Below, piece after piece: positions 52,303-60,451 of a stretch of 64,000 bases of DNA (the stretch's first letter is position 1; each line of letters opens with the position of its first letter). The position numbers were made by a program, and so were the translations under genes. This DNA comes from Hymenobacter nivis (GTDB taxonomy: Bacteria; Bacteroidota; Bacteroidia; Cytophagales; Hymenobacteraceae). The DNA lies in contig NZ_RCYZ01000014.1 of assembly GCF_006439025.1 (NCBI RefSeq), positions 1 to 64,000 on the forward strand, written 5' to 3'. Under the pieces are notes generated by a model. It made no database searches and was not told where the DNA came from. It saw only the letters and a program-made list of their open reading frames with translations.

Positions 52303-53229
52303 ATGACTGGATTCCTTTTGCTGCTTGCGGCTACTTTGTACGGGCCCGGGGCCCCGGCGCCCGTGCGGGCCCTGGCTCCGGCCGATTCCATCGGCGTGGA
52401 AATGCGCGGCGGCCAGCGCTTTGTACGCCACCGCGTGGGGGCCGGCGAAACCCTCTCGGCCCTTTCGCGCCGCTACCACGTGAGCGTGGCCCAGCTCACC
52501 GCCGCCAACCCGCAGGTGGCCAGCGGCTTGGGTATCGGGCAGGTGGTGCTAGTGCCGCGGCCGCTGGCCGCGGGCACCCCGGCCGCCGCTGCTGCGGCCG
52601 CCCCGGCCGCCAAAGCCGGCGGGGCGGCCGTGCCCGCGTCGGGCCGCTACACCGTGGCCCGGGGCGAAACGCTGTTTGCCATCGCCCGCCGCTTTCAGCT
52701 CACGCCCGACGACATCATCAAGCTCAACAACCTGCCTGCCAATGGCCGGGTGCGCGTGGGCCAGCAGCTGCTGCTGGAAGCCCCAGCCGTGGCCACTGCT
52801 GCGCCCGCCCTGGCCGCCACGCCCCTCAAAACGCCCGCGCCCACCGTGGCCCCCGTGCCCGACAAACCCGCCCAGGTGGCCACCGTGACACCCGCTGCCC
52901 CGGCCGACCGGGAAACGGAACGCGCCGCCGAGCGGGCCCCCACCCGCGCCAGTGAGCTGGCGGGCCGCATCACCGACAGCGGCATGGCCGCCGGCATCGA
53001 CAACAACGGCACCGATAAGTACTTGGCCCTGCACAAAACGGCCCCCGTGGGCACCATCATGCAGGTGAAAAACACCATGAACGGCCAGTCGGTGTACGTG
53101 CGCGTCATCGGCAAGCTGCCCGATACGGGCGAGAACAACAACATCCTGGTGCGCCTCTCGCCCCGGGCCGTGCAGAAGCTGGGCACCAGCGACCAGCGCT
53201 TCCGCGTCGAAACCAGCTACGTTCCGTAG
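52303..53229 (+). CDS. LysM protein with RlpA-like double-psi barrel, 308 aa
   Basis: A signal peptide (MTGFLLLLAATLYGPGAPA) is followed by two LysM domains (about 46-90: HRVGAGETLSALSRRYHVSV; about 116-160: YTVARGETLFAIARRFQLTP) separated by an Ala-rich linker. A second Ala/Pro linker then leads to a C-terminal RlpA-like double-psi beta-barrel (KYLALHKTAPVGTIMQVKNT, VYVRVIGKLPDTGENNNILV). LysM binds peptidoglycan and RlpA domains cleave or bind denuded glycan strands; the catalytic residues of RlpA are not clearly conserved here. It would act in the periplasm on the cell wall. Confidence 0.9.
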   Translation: MTGFLLLLAATLYGPGAPAPVRALAPADSIGVEMRGGQRFVRHRVGAGETLSALSRRYHVSVAQLTAANPQVASGLGIGQVVLVPRPLAAGTPAAAAAAAPAAKAGGAAVPASGRYTVARGETLFAIARRFQLTPDDIIKLNNLPANGRVRVGQQLLLEAPAVATAAPALAATPLKTPAPTVAPVPDKPAQVATVTPAAPADRETERAAERAPTRASELAGRITDSGMAAGIDNNGTDKYLALHKTAPVGTIMQVKNTMNGQSVYVRVIGKLPDTGENNNILVRLSPRAVQKLGTSDQRFRVETSYVP

Positions 53230-53238
53230 GGCCCCTGC

Positions 53239-53784
53239 GTGCTGCACCCTGCGTTTCCGGCGAAGGCCCCCGGCGTCTTGATTTCAGCCGATGAGTACGT
53301 GGCCGTGAACCTGCGGCTGTGGTGGCGCGCGCCCGCCACCCGGCGCAACCACTGGCTGCTGGGCGTGGCCCTTGTGCTACTAGCCGCCAGCGTAGTAGCC
53401 CAGCTGCTGGGCCGTGCTCCCGACGGTTCCTTCGCGTGGTCGTCGCCGGTGCTGCTCGCCGTGGGCTTGGCCTACGGCGCGGCGCGGCCGCTGCTAGTGA
53501 TGCGCCTGCTGCGGCGCACCTACCTCGGCAGCGCGGCCATGCAGGTGCCCATCGACTATGAACTGACCGAAGCCGCGCTGTGCGGTCACAGTAAGTTGGG
53601 GCACTTCGAAGTGCCGTGGACCAGCCTGCGCCGCGCCGTGTGGGTGCGCCCCAGCTGGCTGCTGCTCTACCCCGCCGAGGCTGCCTGCTACTACCTCGAC
53701 CTGCGCTGCCTGCCCGCCGCCACTACCCCCGCCGCTGTGGCCGCCCTGCTCACCGAGCACCGCGTGCCGCAGGCAGAAGCCTAA
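53239..53784 (+). CDS. YcxB-like membrane protein, 181 aa
   Basis: Two adjacent helices (WLLGVALVLLAASVVAQLLG and SPVLLAVGLAYGAARPLLVM) follow a short N-terminal segment. A soluble C-terminal domain carries LGHFEVPWTSLRRAVWVRPS and WLLLYPAEAACYYLDLRCLP, the arrangement of the YcxB-like family, in which the last segment resembles a PH fold. Function unknown. The start is GTG at 53239, only 9 bp after the LysM gene stop, so the two are probably co-transcribed. It is weakly similar in architecture to the protein at 44262-44867. Confidence 0.68.
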   Translation: MLHPAFPAKAPGVLISADEYVAVNLRLWWRAPATRRNHWLLGVALVLLAASVVAQLLGRAPDGSFAWSSPVLLAVGLAYGAARPLLVMRLLRRTYLGSAAMQVPIDYELTEAALCGHSKLGHFEVPWTSLRRAVWVRPSWLLLYPAEAACYYLDLRCLPAATTPAAVAALLTEHRVPQAEA

Positions 53785-53911
53785 GGGCTAGGGCCCTAGT
53801 AAGTTCTGCCCCAGGCAGCCCGCGAAAAGCTGGCAGCCCGCGCCGAGCCGCTCAAGCAATACGGCCCCACGCTCTTTCCTCTTAACTACCCGCCCCGCCG
53901 GGGCCCCTAAT

Positions 53912-54679
53912 TTGAAAAACCTGGCCCACTTGCGGCACCAACTCGATGCCCAGTACGACCGCTACAACCGGCCGGAATTCATCAAAAACGATCCGATTCA
54001 GATTCCGCACCGCTTCACCCAGCGGCAGGACGTGGAGATTGCGGCCTTGTTTGCCGCGCTGCTGGCCTGGGGGCAGCGGCCCACCATCATCAACAAGTGC
54101 AACGAGCTGCTGCGGCGCATGGACGATGCGCCCTACCAGTTCGTGACGCAGCACCAGGACGAGGACCTGAAGAAGCTGCTCGGCTTCTGCCACCGCACGT
54201 TTTGCGACACCGACTTGCTGTACTTCGTGCACTTCCTGCGCGACTGGTACGGCCAGCACGACACGCTGGAAACGGCGTTTCTGATTGGCGCCACCCAGCG
54301 CGAGCGGCTGATGAACTTCCACAACCGCTTCTTCAGCCTGCCCGATGCCCCGGCCCGCACCCGCAAGCACGTGGCCACGCCGGCCCGCAAGTCGGCCTGC
54401 AAGCGCGTGAACATGTACCTGCGCTGGCTGGTGCGCCGCGACGACCGCGGCGTCGATTTTGGCCTCTGGACCCGCCTCTCGCCCGCCGACCTCATCATGC
54501 CCATCGACCTGCACGTCGAGCGTCAGGCCCGCCCCCTGGGCCTGCTCACCCGCAAGCTCGTGGACTGGGAGGCCGCTGAAGAACTGACGGCAAACCTGCG
54601 CGAACTCGACCCGCTGGATCCCGTGAAGTACGATTTCGCGCTGTTTGGTGCCGGGGTCGGAGCGAAGGATAAGGCGTAA
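53912..54679 (+). CDS. TIGR02757 (DUF2400) family protein, 255 aa
   Basis: The sequence fits TIGR02757, a family found almost only in Bacteroidota and some spirochaetes: NRPEFIKNDPIQIPHRFTQR, DVEIAALFAALLAWGQRPTI, RVNMYLRWLVRRDD and LIMPIDLHVERQARPLGLL are its conserved blocks. The function is unknown; the helix-rich pattern suggests similarity to DNA-glycosylase-type folds. The start is TTG at 53912. The 127 bp upstream show a short open frame with coding character that ends just before this gene and is not called. Confidence 0.88.
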   Translation: MKNLAHLRHQLDAQYDRYNRPEFIKNDPIQIPHRFTQRQDVEIAALFAALLAWGQRPTIINKCNELLRRMDDAPYQFVTQHQDEDLKKLLGFCHRTFCDTDLLYFVHFLRDWYGQHDTLETAFLIGATQRERLMNFHNRFFSLPDAPARTRKHVATPARKSACKRVNMYLRWLVRRDDRGVDFGLWTRLSPADLIMPIDLHVERQARPLGLLTRKLVDWEAAEELTANLRELDPLDPVKYDFALFGAGVGAKDKA

Positions 54680-54695
54680 GCCGCAACAGTGGCGC

Positions 54696-54726
54696 TTGAC
54701 GGGCGGCGGTGCGATAAGTACATTTG
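54696..54726 (+). promoter_or_regulatory. Promoter of the SBBP-repeat gene
   Basis: TTG (54696-54698) and TACATTTG (54719-54726) are separated by 20 bp, an excellent match to the Bacteroidota consensus. The ATG lies 23 bp after the -7 box. Confidence 0.78.
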
Positions 54727-54749
54727 GGCAGAACTTTTTGCCGGTTGCT

Positions 54750-56456
54750 ATGCAGCACATATACTGTACTTTACGAATTTTATTTGTTGCATTTCTGCTG
54801 GGCGCTGCAACTGCTGGAGTGGCCAGGGCCCAAGTGCCAGGCTTCGATTATGCCGCGGTGCACGGCGGCCCGGCGCCTAGCCAATCGCAGACGAACAGCG
54901 TGGCGACCGATAAGCAAGGCAACGCGTACGTGACGGGCATTTTCCGGGGCAGCATCGTGCTGGGCACCACCACGCTCACGGCCGTCGGCGATTATGACTT
55001 GTTCGTGGCCAAGCGCGACGCCGCCGGCGCGTACCAATGGGCTGCCCAGGCCGGCGGCAGCGGCTGGGACATCAGCAACGCCTTGGCCGTCGATGCCAGC
55101 GGCAACGTGCACGTCACGGGGTATTGCATTGGCAATTCGGCCCGGTTCGGCCCGTTGAAGCTGTTCGATGCCGCCAATTTGGCCCCGTTCGATGGGCTGG
55201 GGTACAACCTGTTCGTGGCGACGCTCTCGGCCGACGGCACGTGGCAACGGCTGGTGCGGGCGGGTGGCTTGGACGTCAACAACTACTTGATTGGTACCAG
55301 CATAGCTGTGGACAGCCAAGGCAATGCTTACGTGGCTGGCAGTTTTCGGGGCCAGGATGCGCGCTTCGGAGCCATCCGCTTAGCCAACGAGGGCACGTAC
55401 AATGTGTTTGCGGCTTGCCTCGGGCCTGCGGGCACGTGGCGCTGGGCCGTCAGCGGCGGCGGCAACGGCTACGATGCCGGCCGGGGCATTGCGGTTGATG
55501 ACCGCGACGGCGTTTACCTGACGGGTAATTTTAGCAGCACGGCCTTGCAGTTGGGGCCCCAGCGCCTGCCCAACGCGTCGGTCTTCAGCAACAACGGGTT
55601 CGTGGCCAAGCTGAACGCCACCACCGGGGCCTGGCAATGGGCCGCGCCCATCAGCAGTGCCCACGGCGGTGGCGGCGCCGCCATTGCCGTAGACGGCCGG
55701 GGCGACCCCTCCTTAACGGGCTGGCTGGGCGGTGGAACCGCTGCCGTGGGGGCCCTACGGCTCGATAAATCAACGACGGACGCGGACCTATTGGTGGCCA
55801 AGTTCGACGGTGCTACGGGGGCGTGCCGCTGGGCGGTGCGGGGCGGCGGGCCGGGCGCGGAGTTTGGGCTCGGCATTGCGCTAGACGTTGACGGAACCGC
55901 CTATGTGGGCGGCACTTTTGAAGGCGAGGCGGCCACTTTTGGCCAGGTGTCCCTGCGTTCGGCGGGGAAACGCGACGCGGTGGTGGCGTCGCTCGATGCG
56001 GCGGGCCAGTGGCGCTGGGCCCTGGGCGGCGGCGGCCCGGGCGACGACAATGGCGCCGCGGTGGCCGCCGATGGCCTGCGGGGGGCCTATGTGGCCGGCA
56101 CTTTCGACGGCCGCACAGCCGCGTTTGGAGGAATCGTCCTTGAAACTGGCCCGCCGTTGTCGGAATACGTAACCAACCGCGGTTTCCTCGCGCGGGCGTC
56201 CGATTTGGCCTTGCGCTCGCCAGCGGCCGACCTCACGCTCTGGCCCAACCCGGGCCGCCGCGGGGCCCCGGTGTGGGCCACGGGCCTGCCCGCCGGCCAA
56301 GCCGTGCAGGTATTCGACCGGTTGGGCCGCTTGTTGGTGGCCGATGCCCGGCCCGGCTACCCGGCCCAAGGCCTGGCGTTGCCGGCGGCTTTGCCCAGCG
56401 GGGCGTACGTGGTGCGGTGCGGGGCCCTGGTCCGCCGGTTGGTGCTCGTCGATTAA
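54750..56456 (+). CDS. Secreted SBBP-repeat protein with C-terminal T9SS sorting domain, 568 aa
   Basis: A signal peptide (LFVAFLLGAATAGVARAQ) is followed by about eight tandem ~55-residue beta-propeller-like SBBP repeats, each with a GNAYVTGIFRGSIVLGTTTL-like strand pair and a GAYQWAAQAGGSG-like closing turn. The last ~80 residues (DLTLWPNPGRRGAPVWATGL to RRLVLVD) have the form of a type A C-terminal sorting domain, which directs type IX secretion to the cell surface. The ATG at 54750 is used because it places the signal properly. The function is probably adhesive or structural. It is expressed from its own promoter. Confidence 0.85.
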   Translation: MQHIYCTLRILFVAFLLGAATAGVARAQVPGFDYAAVHGGPAPSQSQTNSVATDKQGNAYVTGIFRGSIVLGTTTLTAVGDYDLFVAKRDAAGAYQWAAQAGGSGWDISNALAVDASGNVHVTGYCIGNSARFGPLKLFDAANLAPFDGLGYNLFVATLSADGTWQRLVRAGGLDVNNYLIGTSIAVDSQGNAYVAGSFRGQDARFGAIRLANEGTYNVFAACLGPAGTWRWAVSGGGNGYDAGRGIAVDDRDGVYLTGNFSSTALQLGPQRLPNASVFSNNGFVAKLNATTGAWQWAAPISSAHGGGGAAIAVDGRGDPSLTGWLGGGTAAVGALRLDKSTTDADLLVAKFDGATGACRWAVRGGGPGAEFGLGIALDVDGTAYVGGTFEGEAATFGQVSLRSAGKRDAVVASLDAAGQWRWALGGGGPGDDNGAAVAADGLRGAYVAGTFDGRTAAFGGIVLETGPPLSEYVTNRGFLARASDLALRSPAADLTLWPNPGRRGAPVWATGLPAGQAVQVFDRLGRLLVADARPGYPAQGLALPAALPSGAYVVRCGALVRRLVLVD

Positions 56457-56598
56457 AAGAAAAGCTTGACTGTGGCCAGTACCGCTCGCCAATTGGCGCT
56501 GGCCAATCGTCACTTATTGCTACAGCTGGGGCCCCTGGCGAAATCTTTCGCCCCGCCCCGCGGTTTATCTTCGTAGCTATATACCAACGCCTGCTTAC

Positions 56599-59040
56599 TT
56601 GCTACTTCCCCAAAACTTCGAACACAAAATCGGCTTCGCCGCGCTGCGCCAGCGGCTCGAAGCCAACTGCTTATCGGCCCTGGGCCGCCAGTACGTGGCC
56701 AAGCTGGAGTTCCAGACCAAGGCCGAGCCGCTGCTGAAGCTGCTGCAACAAACCAACGAATTCGCGTACCTGCTGCGTTCGGGCGCCGACTTTCCGGCCT
56801 CGCACTACTACGACCCGCAGGTGCACTTCAAGCGGGCCGCGCTGCCGGGGGCCTTCCTCGATGTGGCCTCGTTTTTTGAAGTGAAGATGAGCTTGCGCAC
56901 CATTCGCCAGGCCCTTACTTTCTTCACCCAGGCCCCCGAGGGGCAGTACCCCACGCTGCGCCTGCTGGGCATTGGCGTGCAGGTGGACCGCAACCTGATG
57001 GCTGCGCTCGACAAGGTGGTGGACGACGAGGGCCTGGTGCGCGACGACGCTTCGCCGCTGCTGCGCCAGCTGCGCCAGGAGCTGATTGTGCGCCAGGGCC
57101 AGCTGCGCCGCCAGCTGGCGGGCATCCTGCGCCACGCCATCACGGAAGGGTGGGTGCCGGCCGGGGCCGAACCGACGATTCGGGGTGGGCGGCTGGTGCT
57201 GCCGGTCATTGCCGAGCATAAGCGCCGGGTGAAGGGCCTGATCCACGACGAGTCGGCCACGGGCCAAACGGTGTACATCGAGCCGGCCGCCGTGTTCGAG
57301 CTCAACAACGACATCAAGGACCTTGACAACGCCTACCAGCGCGAGCTGATCCGCATCCTCACCGCCCTTACCGACCAGCTGCGGCCCCACCTGCCCGACC
57401 TGCGCCGCGCCTACCAGTACCTGGGCCTGCTCGATTTCATCCGCGCCAAGGCCCGCCTGGCCGTGGAGCTCGACGGCCAGCTGCCGCGCCTCGACCCCAA
57501 GCCGCTGCTGCGCTGGAAGCGCGTGCGCCACCCGCTGCTCACGCTGGCCTACGCCGAGCACAAACGCCTCACCAGCGAAACCCGCGAGGTGGTGCCGCTC
57601 GACCTGGAGCTGAACCACGAGCAGCGCATGCTGGTGATTTCGGGCCCCAACGCTGGCGGTAAGTCGGTGACCTTGAAGACGGTGGGCCTGGTGCAGTACA
57701 TGCTGCAGCTGGGCCTGCTCATCCCGTGCGGCGACGAGTCCGAAGCCGGCGTATTTGAGGACATTTTCCTGGACATCGGCGACGAGCAGAGCTTGGAAAA
57801 CGACCTTTCGACGTACTCGTCGCACCTGCTGGCCATGAAGCAGTTCCTGCTGCTGGCGGGCAAAAAGAGCTTGGTGCTGATCGACGAATTTGGCACCGGC
57901 ACCGAGCCCAGCCTGGGCGGTGCCATTGCCGAAGCAGTGCTGGAGCAGTTCAGCCGGGCGCGCACCTACGGCGTCATCACCACGCACTACACCAACCTCA
58001 AGAACTTCGCCGAGCGCACGCCGGGCTTCGTGAACGGGGCCATGCGCTACGACCCCGAGCGGCTCCAACCCCTGTATCGCCTCGAAGTGGGCAAGCCGGG
58101 CTCCAGCTTCGCCATCGAAATAGCCCGCAAAATCGGCCTGCCCAAGGACTTGGTGGAGCGCGCCTCGCAGCTCGTGGGCAAAGACAAAATCCGCTACGAC
58201 CAGTTGCTGGAAGGCTTGGAGCAAGAGAAAACCGAGCTGGAGCGCCACACCGCCGAGGCCGCTAAGCAGGAGCGCCGCCTCAAGAAAGCCGCCCAGGACT
58301 ACGCTGACCTCAAGCAGCACATCGAGGACACGCGCCTCGAAACGTTGCGCGCCGCCAAGCAGGAAGCCAAGGCCCTGCTGCGCGACACCAACCAGCAGAT
58401 TGAGGCCACGATAACTGAAATCCGCCGTGGCCAGGCCGACAAGGAAATCAATAAGCTGGCCCGCGAGAAGCTGGACAATTTCGTGCGGAAAGAGCTGCAC
58501 ATCGAGCCGCCGAAGGCCCGCGCCACCCGCGAGCTGGCCACCACCAGCGGCCTACACCCCGGCGACAAAGTGGCCCTGCTGGGCCAGGACGGCTACGGCG
58601 AGTTGGTGGGCGTGAAGGGCCAAACCGCCGAAGTGATGTTCGGGGGCCTCAAAACGCTGGTGAAGGTGAGCCAGCTCGAAAAGCTCGGCCGCGCCGAAAT
58701 CCGCGACCGGGAGCAGGCGGCCAAGGCCAAAACCTCGCGCCTCGGCGGTGGGGGCCCCAGCGGCAACGGCGTGAACATCACCGACCGCATGGCCGGCTTC
58801 AGCCCCACGCTGGACCTGCGCGGCGAGCGGGCCGAAGACGCCCTCACCAAAACCATGAGCTTCGTGGACGACGCCGTGATGCTGGGCATGCCGGAAGTAA
58901 AATTCGTGCACGGCCGCGGCAACGGCGTGCTCCGCCAAGTGGTGCGCGACTACCTGCGCTCGGTGAAAGCCGTGGCGAGCGTGGCCGACGAACACGCCGA
59001 CCGCGGCGGCGACGGCGTGACGCTGGCGGTGCTGAAGTAA
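56599..59040 (+). CDS. mutS2: Endonuclease MutS2, 813 aa
   Basis: MutS2 acts on branched DNA and on collided ribosomes, and may suppress recombination. The ATPase domain (about 340-520) has Walker A ISGPNAGGKSVTLKT, the EDIFLDIGDEQSLENDLST signature and Walker B LVLIDEFGTGTEPS. A coiled-coil follows, then a KOW-like segment (HPGDKVALLGQDGYGELVGV) and the C-terminal Smr nuclease domain with LDLRGERAEDA and HGRGNGVLRQVV. The start is TTG at 56599 with no better choice in frame. It ends 20 bp before a long palindrome and converges on murB. Confidence 0.95.
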   Translation: MLLPQNFEHKIGFAALRQRLEANCLSALGRQYVAKLEFQTKAEPLLKLLQQTNEFAYLLRSGADFPASHYYDPQVHFKRAALPGAFLDVASFFEVKMSLRTIRQALTFFTQAPEGQYPTLRLLGIGVQVDRNLMAALDKVVDDEGLVRDDASPLLRQLRQELIVRQGQLRRQLAGILRHAITEGWVPAGAEPTIRGGRLVLPVIAEHKRRVKGLIHDESATGQTVYIEPAAVFELNNDIKDLDNAYQRELIRILTALTDQLRPHLPDLRRAYQYLGLLDFIRAKARLAVELDGQLPRLDPKPLLRWKRVRHPLLTLAYAEHKRLTSETREVVPLDLELNHEQRMLVISGPNAGGKSVTLKTVGLVQYMLQLGLLIPCGDESEAGVFEDIFLDIGDEQSLENDLSTYSSHLLAMKQFLLLAGKKSLVLIDEFGTGTEPSLGGAIAEAVLEQFSRARTYGVITTHYTNLKNFAERTPGFVNGAMRYDPERLQPLYRLEVGKPGSSFAIEIARKIGLPKDLVERASQLVGKDKIRYDQLLEGLEQEKTELERHTAEAAKQERRLKKAAQDYADLKQHIEDTRLETLRAAKQEAKALLRDTNQQIEATITEIRRGQADKEINKLAREKLDNFVRKELHIEPPKARATRELATTSGLHPGDKVALLGQDGYGELVGVKGQTAEVMFGGLKTLVKVSQLEKLGRAEIRDREQAAKAKTSRLGGGGPSGNGVNITDRMAGFSPTLDLRGERAEDALTKTMSFVDDAVMLGMPEVKFVHGRGNGVLRQVVRDYLRSVKAVASVADEHADRGGDGVTLAVLK

Positions 59041-59060
59041 TCGGAAATCGCCTAATAGAA

Positions 59061-59148
59061 CGTCATGCAGAGCGCAGCGAAGCATCTGTCCCGCAGCAGT
59101 AAATAATTACTGGCGCGGGACAGATGCTTCGCTGCGCTCTGCATGACG
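59061..59148. repeat. Perfect 34-bp-arm palindrome between mutS2 and murB
   Basis: Arms 59061-59094 and 59115-59148 are exact inverse copies; the 20-nt centre contains a further cagtaa/ttactg pair, so the whole 88 bp can fold into one long hairpin. The arm begins cgtcatgcagagcgcagcg. It has the look of a dispersed palindromic element, and its place between convergent genes suits a bidirectional terminator. Confidence 0.88.
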
Positions 59149-59171
59149 TTTTTGGGTGAAGTGTAAGCGTT

Positions 59172-60212
59172 TTACAGGATGTTCACCTCGGGGTGCAGCT
59201 CAACGCCGAACTGGGCGCGGACGGACTGGATGATTTCTTCGGCCAGCAGGCGCAACTCGTGGCCGGTGGCTTCGCCGTGGTTCACCAGCACCAAGGCCTG
59301 GCGGTCGTGCACGCCGTGGGTGCCCGCGCCGGGGCCCCGGCGCAGGCCTTTCCAACCGGCTTGCTCGATGAGCCAGCCGGCGGGCACCTTCACGCCGCCG
59401 GGCACGGGGTAGCCGGGAATGGCGGGGTGCTGGGCCTTGAGCTCGTCGAACTTGCGCTGCGAGATTTCGGGGTTCTTGAAGAACGAGCCCGCGTTGCCGA
59501 TTTTGGCCGGGTCGGGCAGCTTGGAGCGGCGGATGTGCACCACGGCGCGGCTCACGTCGTGCGGCGTGGGCTCGCCCTCGATGCCGAAGCCGGCCAGGGT
59601 TTCCTGCAGGGCCCCGTACTGCACGTTGGGTCGGGCCTGGCGGTGCAGGCGCAGCACCACGGCCGTGACTACGAATTGGTTTTTGAGCGGGCCCTTGAAC
59701 ACGCTTTCGCGGTAGCCGAAGCCGCACTCGGCGGCCCCGAACGTGCGCAGGGCCCCAGTGGCCAGCTCCACGGCTTCGAGCCGCTCGAAGGAGTCGCGCA
59801 GCTCGGCGCCGTAGGCCCCGATGTTTTGCAGCGGCGCCGCGCCCACCGTGCCGGGGATGAGCGAGAGGTTTTCGAGGCCGCTCAGCCCCTGGCCCAGCGC
59901 ATACTCCACCAGGCCGTGCCAGCTCTCGCCGGCGCCGGCGCGCACCAGGGCAGTGGTGGCGTCGTCGAGGTTTTCGGAGATGATTTCCAGGTCCCTAATC
60001 TCGTTTTTGAGCACCACACCGGCAAAGTCCTGCGTGAAGAGCAGGTTGGAGCCGCCGCCCAAAATGAGCTTCTCGGCGGCCTGCACCTCGGGCAGCGCCA
60101 GCAGCTGGCGCAGCTCGTTGGCGCTGCCGAAGCGGGCAAAGTAGCGGGCCCGCACGGCCAGGCCAAAAGTGTTGTAGGGGCGGAGGGAGACGTTTTCTTC
60201 GAGGAGCGGCAT
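59172..60212 (-). CDS. murB: UDP-N-acetylenolpyruvoylglucosamine reductase, 346 aa
   Basis: MurB reduces UDP-GlcNAc-enolpyruvate to UDP-MurNAc with NADPH through FAD, an essential cytosolic step of peptidoglycan synthesis. The motifs are complete: SLRPYNTFGLAVRARYFARF, LILGGGSNLLFTQDF (FAD), SLIPGTVGAAPLQNIGAYGA, GYRESVFKGPLKNQFVV, NAGSFFKNPEIS (catalytic Ser) and the terminal HPEVNIL. The length fits the E. coli-type (type I) enzyme. The ATG at 60212 is 4 bp after a TACCTTTG box, suggesting a leaderless transcript. Confidence 0.94.
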   Translation of the reverse strand: MPLLEENVSLRPYNTFGLAVRARYFARFGSANELRQLLALPEVQAAEKLILGGGSNLLFTQDFAGVVLKNEIRDLEIISENLDDATTALVRAGAGESWHGLVEYALGQGLSGLENLSLIPGTVGAAPLQNIGAYGAELRDSFERLEAVELATGALRTFGAAECGFGYRESVFKGPLKNQFVVTAVVLRLHRQARPNVQYGALQETLAGFGIEGEPTPHDVSRAVVHIRRSKLPDPAKIGNAGSFFKNPEISQRKFDELKAQHPAIPGYPVPGGVKVPAGWLIEQAGWKGLRRGPGAGTHGVHDRQALVLVNHGEATGHELRLLAEEIIQSVRAQFGVELHPEVNIL

Positions 60213-60216
60213 GGGG

Positions 60217-60224
60217 CAAAGGTA
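60217..60224 (-). promoter_or_regulatory. -7 box of murB (TACCTTTG), start-proximal
   Basis: On the minus strand TACCTTTG is followed by CCCC and then the murB ATG, so transcription would begin at or very near the start codon. The upstream TTG element is not clear (TTA at about the right distance). Confidence 0.6.
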
Positions 60225-60241
60225 GGGCCCCGGCCGGGGCC

Positions 60242-60430
60242 CTAACCGGGCAGCGTCGCCGTCACGTTGCCGCGCGAACCGGCCCGGCTGGGGGTGTGCT
60301 GGCGAATGGACCAGGCCCCGGTGGCCACCACTACAAGGCAAGCCACCACCAGCGCCGCCCCGGCCGCAGCCGTGCGGCGCGGGAGATAGAAAACAGCCGG
60401 CCACGCGGGCCGGCTGGGGGCCCAACGCAT
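60242..60430 (-). CDS. Possible small membrane protein, 62 aa
   Basis: A short frame with an ATG at 60430 codes for MRWAPSRPAWPAVFYLPRRT, one hydrophobic helix (AAAGAALVVACLVVVATGAW) and a polar tail. It fills the 240-bp gap between murB and the divergent methyltransferase gene and ends 29 bp before murB on the same strand. Single-helix proteins of this size are easily missed, but GC-rich DNA also makes chance frames, so support is moderate. No family recognised. Confidence 0.4.
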   Translation of the reverse strand: MRWAPSRPAWPAVFYLPRRTAAAGAALVVACLVVVATGAWSIRQHTPSRAGSRGNVTATLPG

Positions 60431-60451
60431 TCCTGCCCGACCTTTGCGGCT

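Noticed and set aside
53800..53910. Open frame with coding-like sequence (AAREKLAARAEPLKQYGP) before the TIGR02757 gene
   Set aside because: No start codon, too short, and no family recognised; it may be a fragment or chance in GC-rich DNA.
56671..58500. Long minus-strand open frame (609 codons) opposite mutS2
   Set aside because: Low-complexity translation with no domain; it is the typical antisense shadow of a GC-rich gene with strong third-position bias. Same reasoning for the long antisense frames at 62235-63962, 15393-16733, 16944-18203 and 18438-19439.
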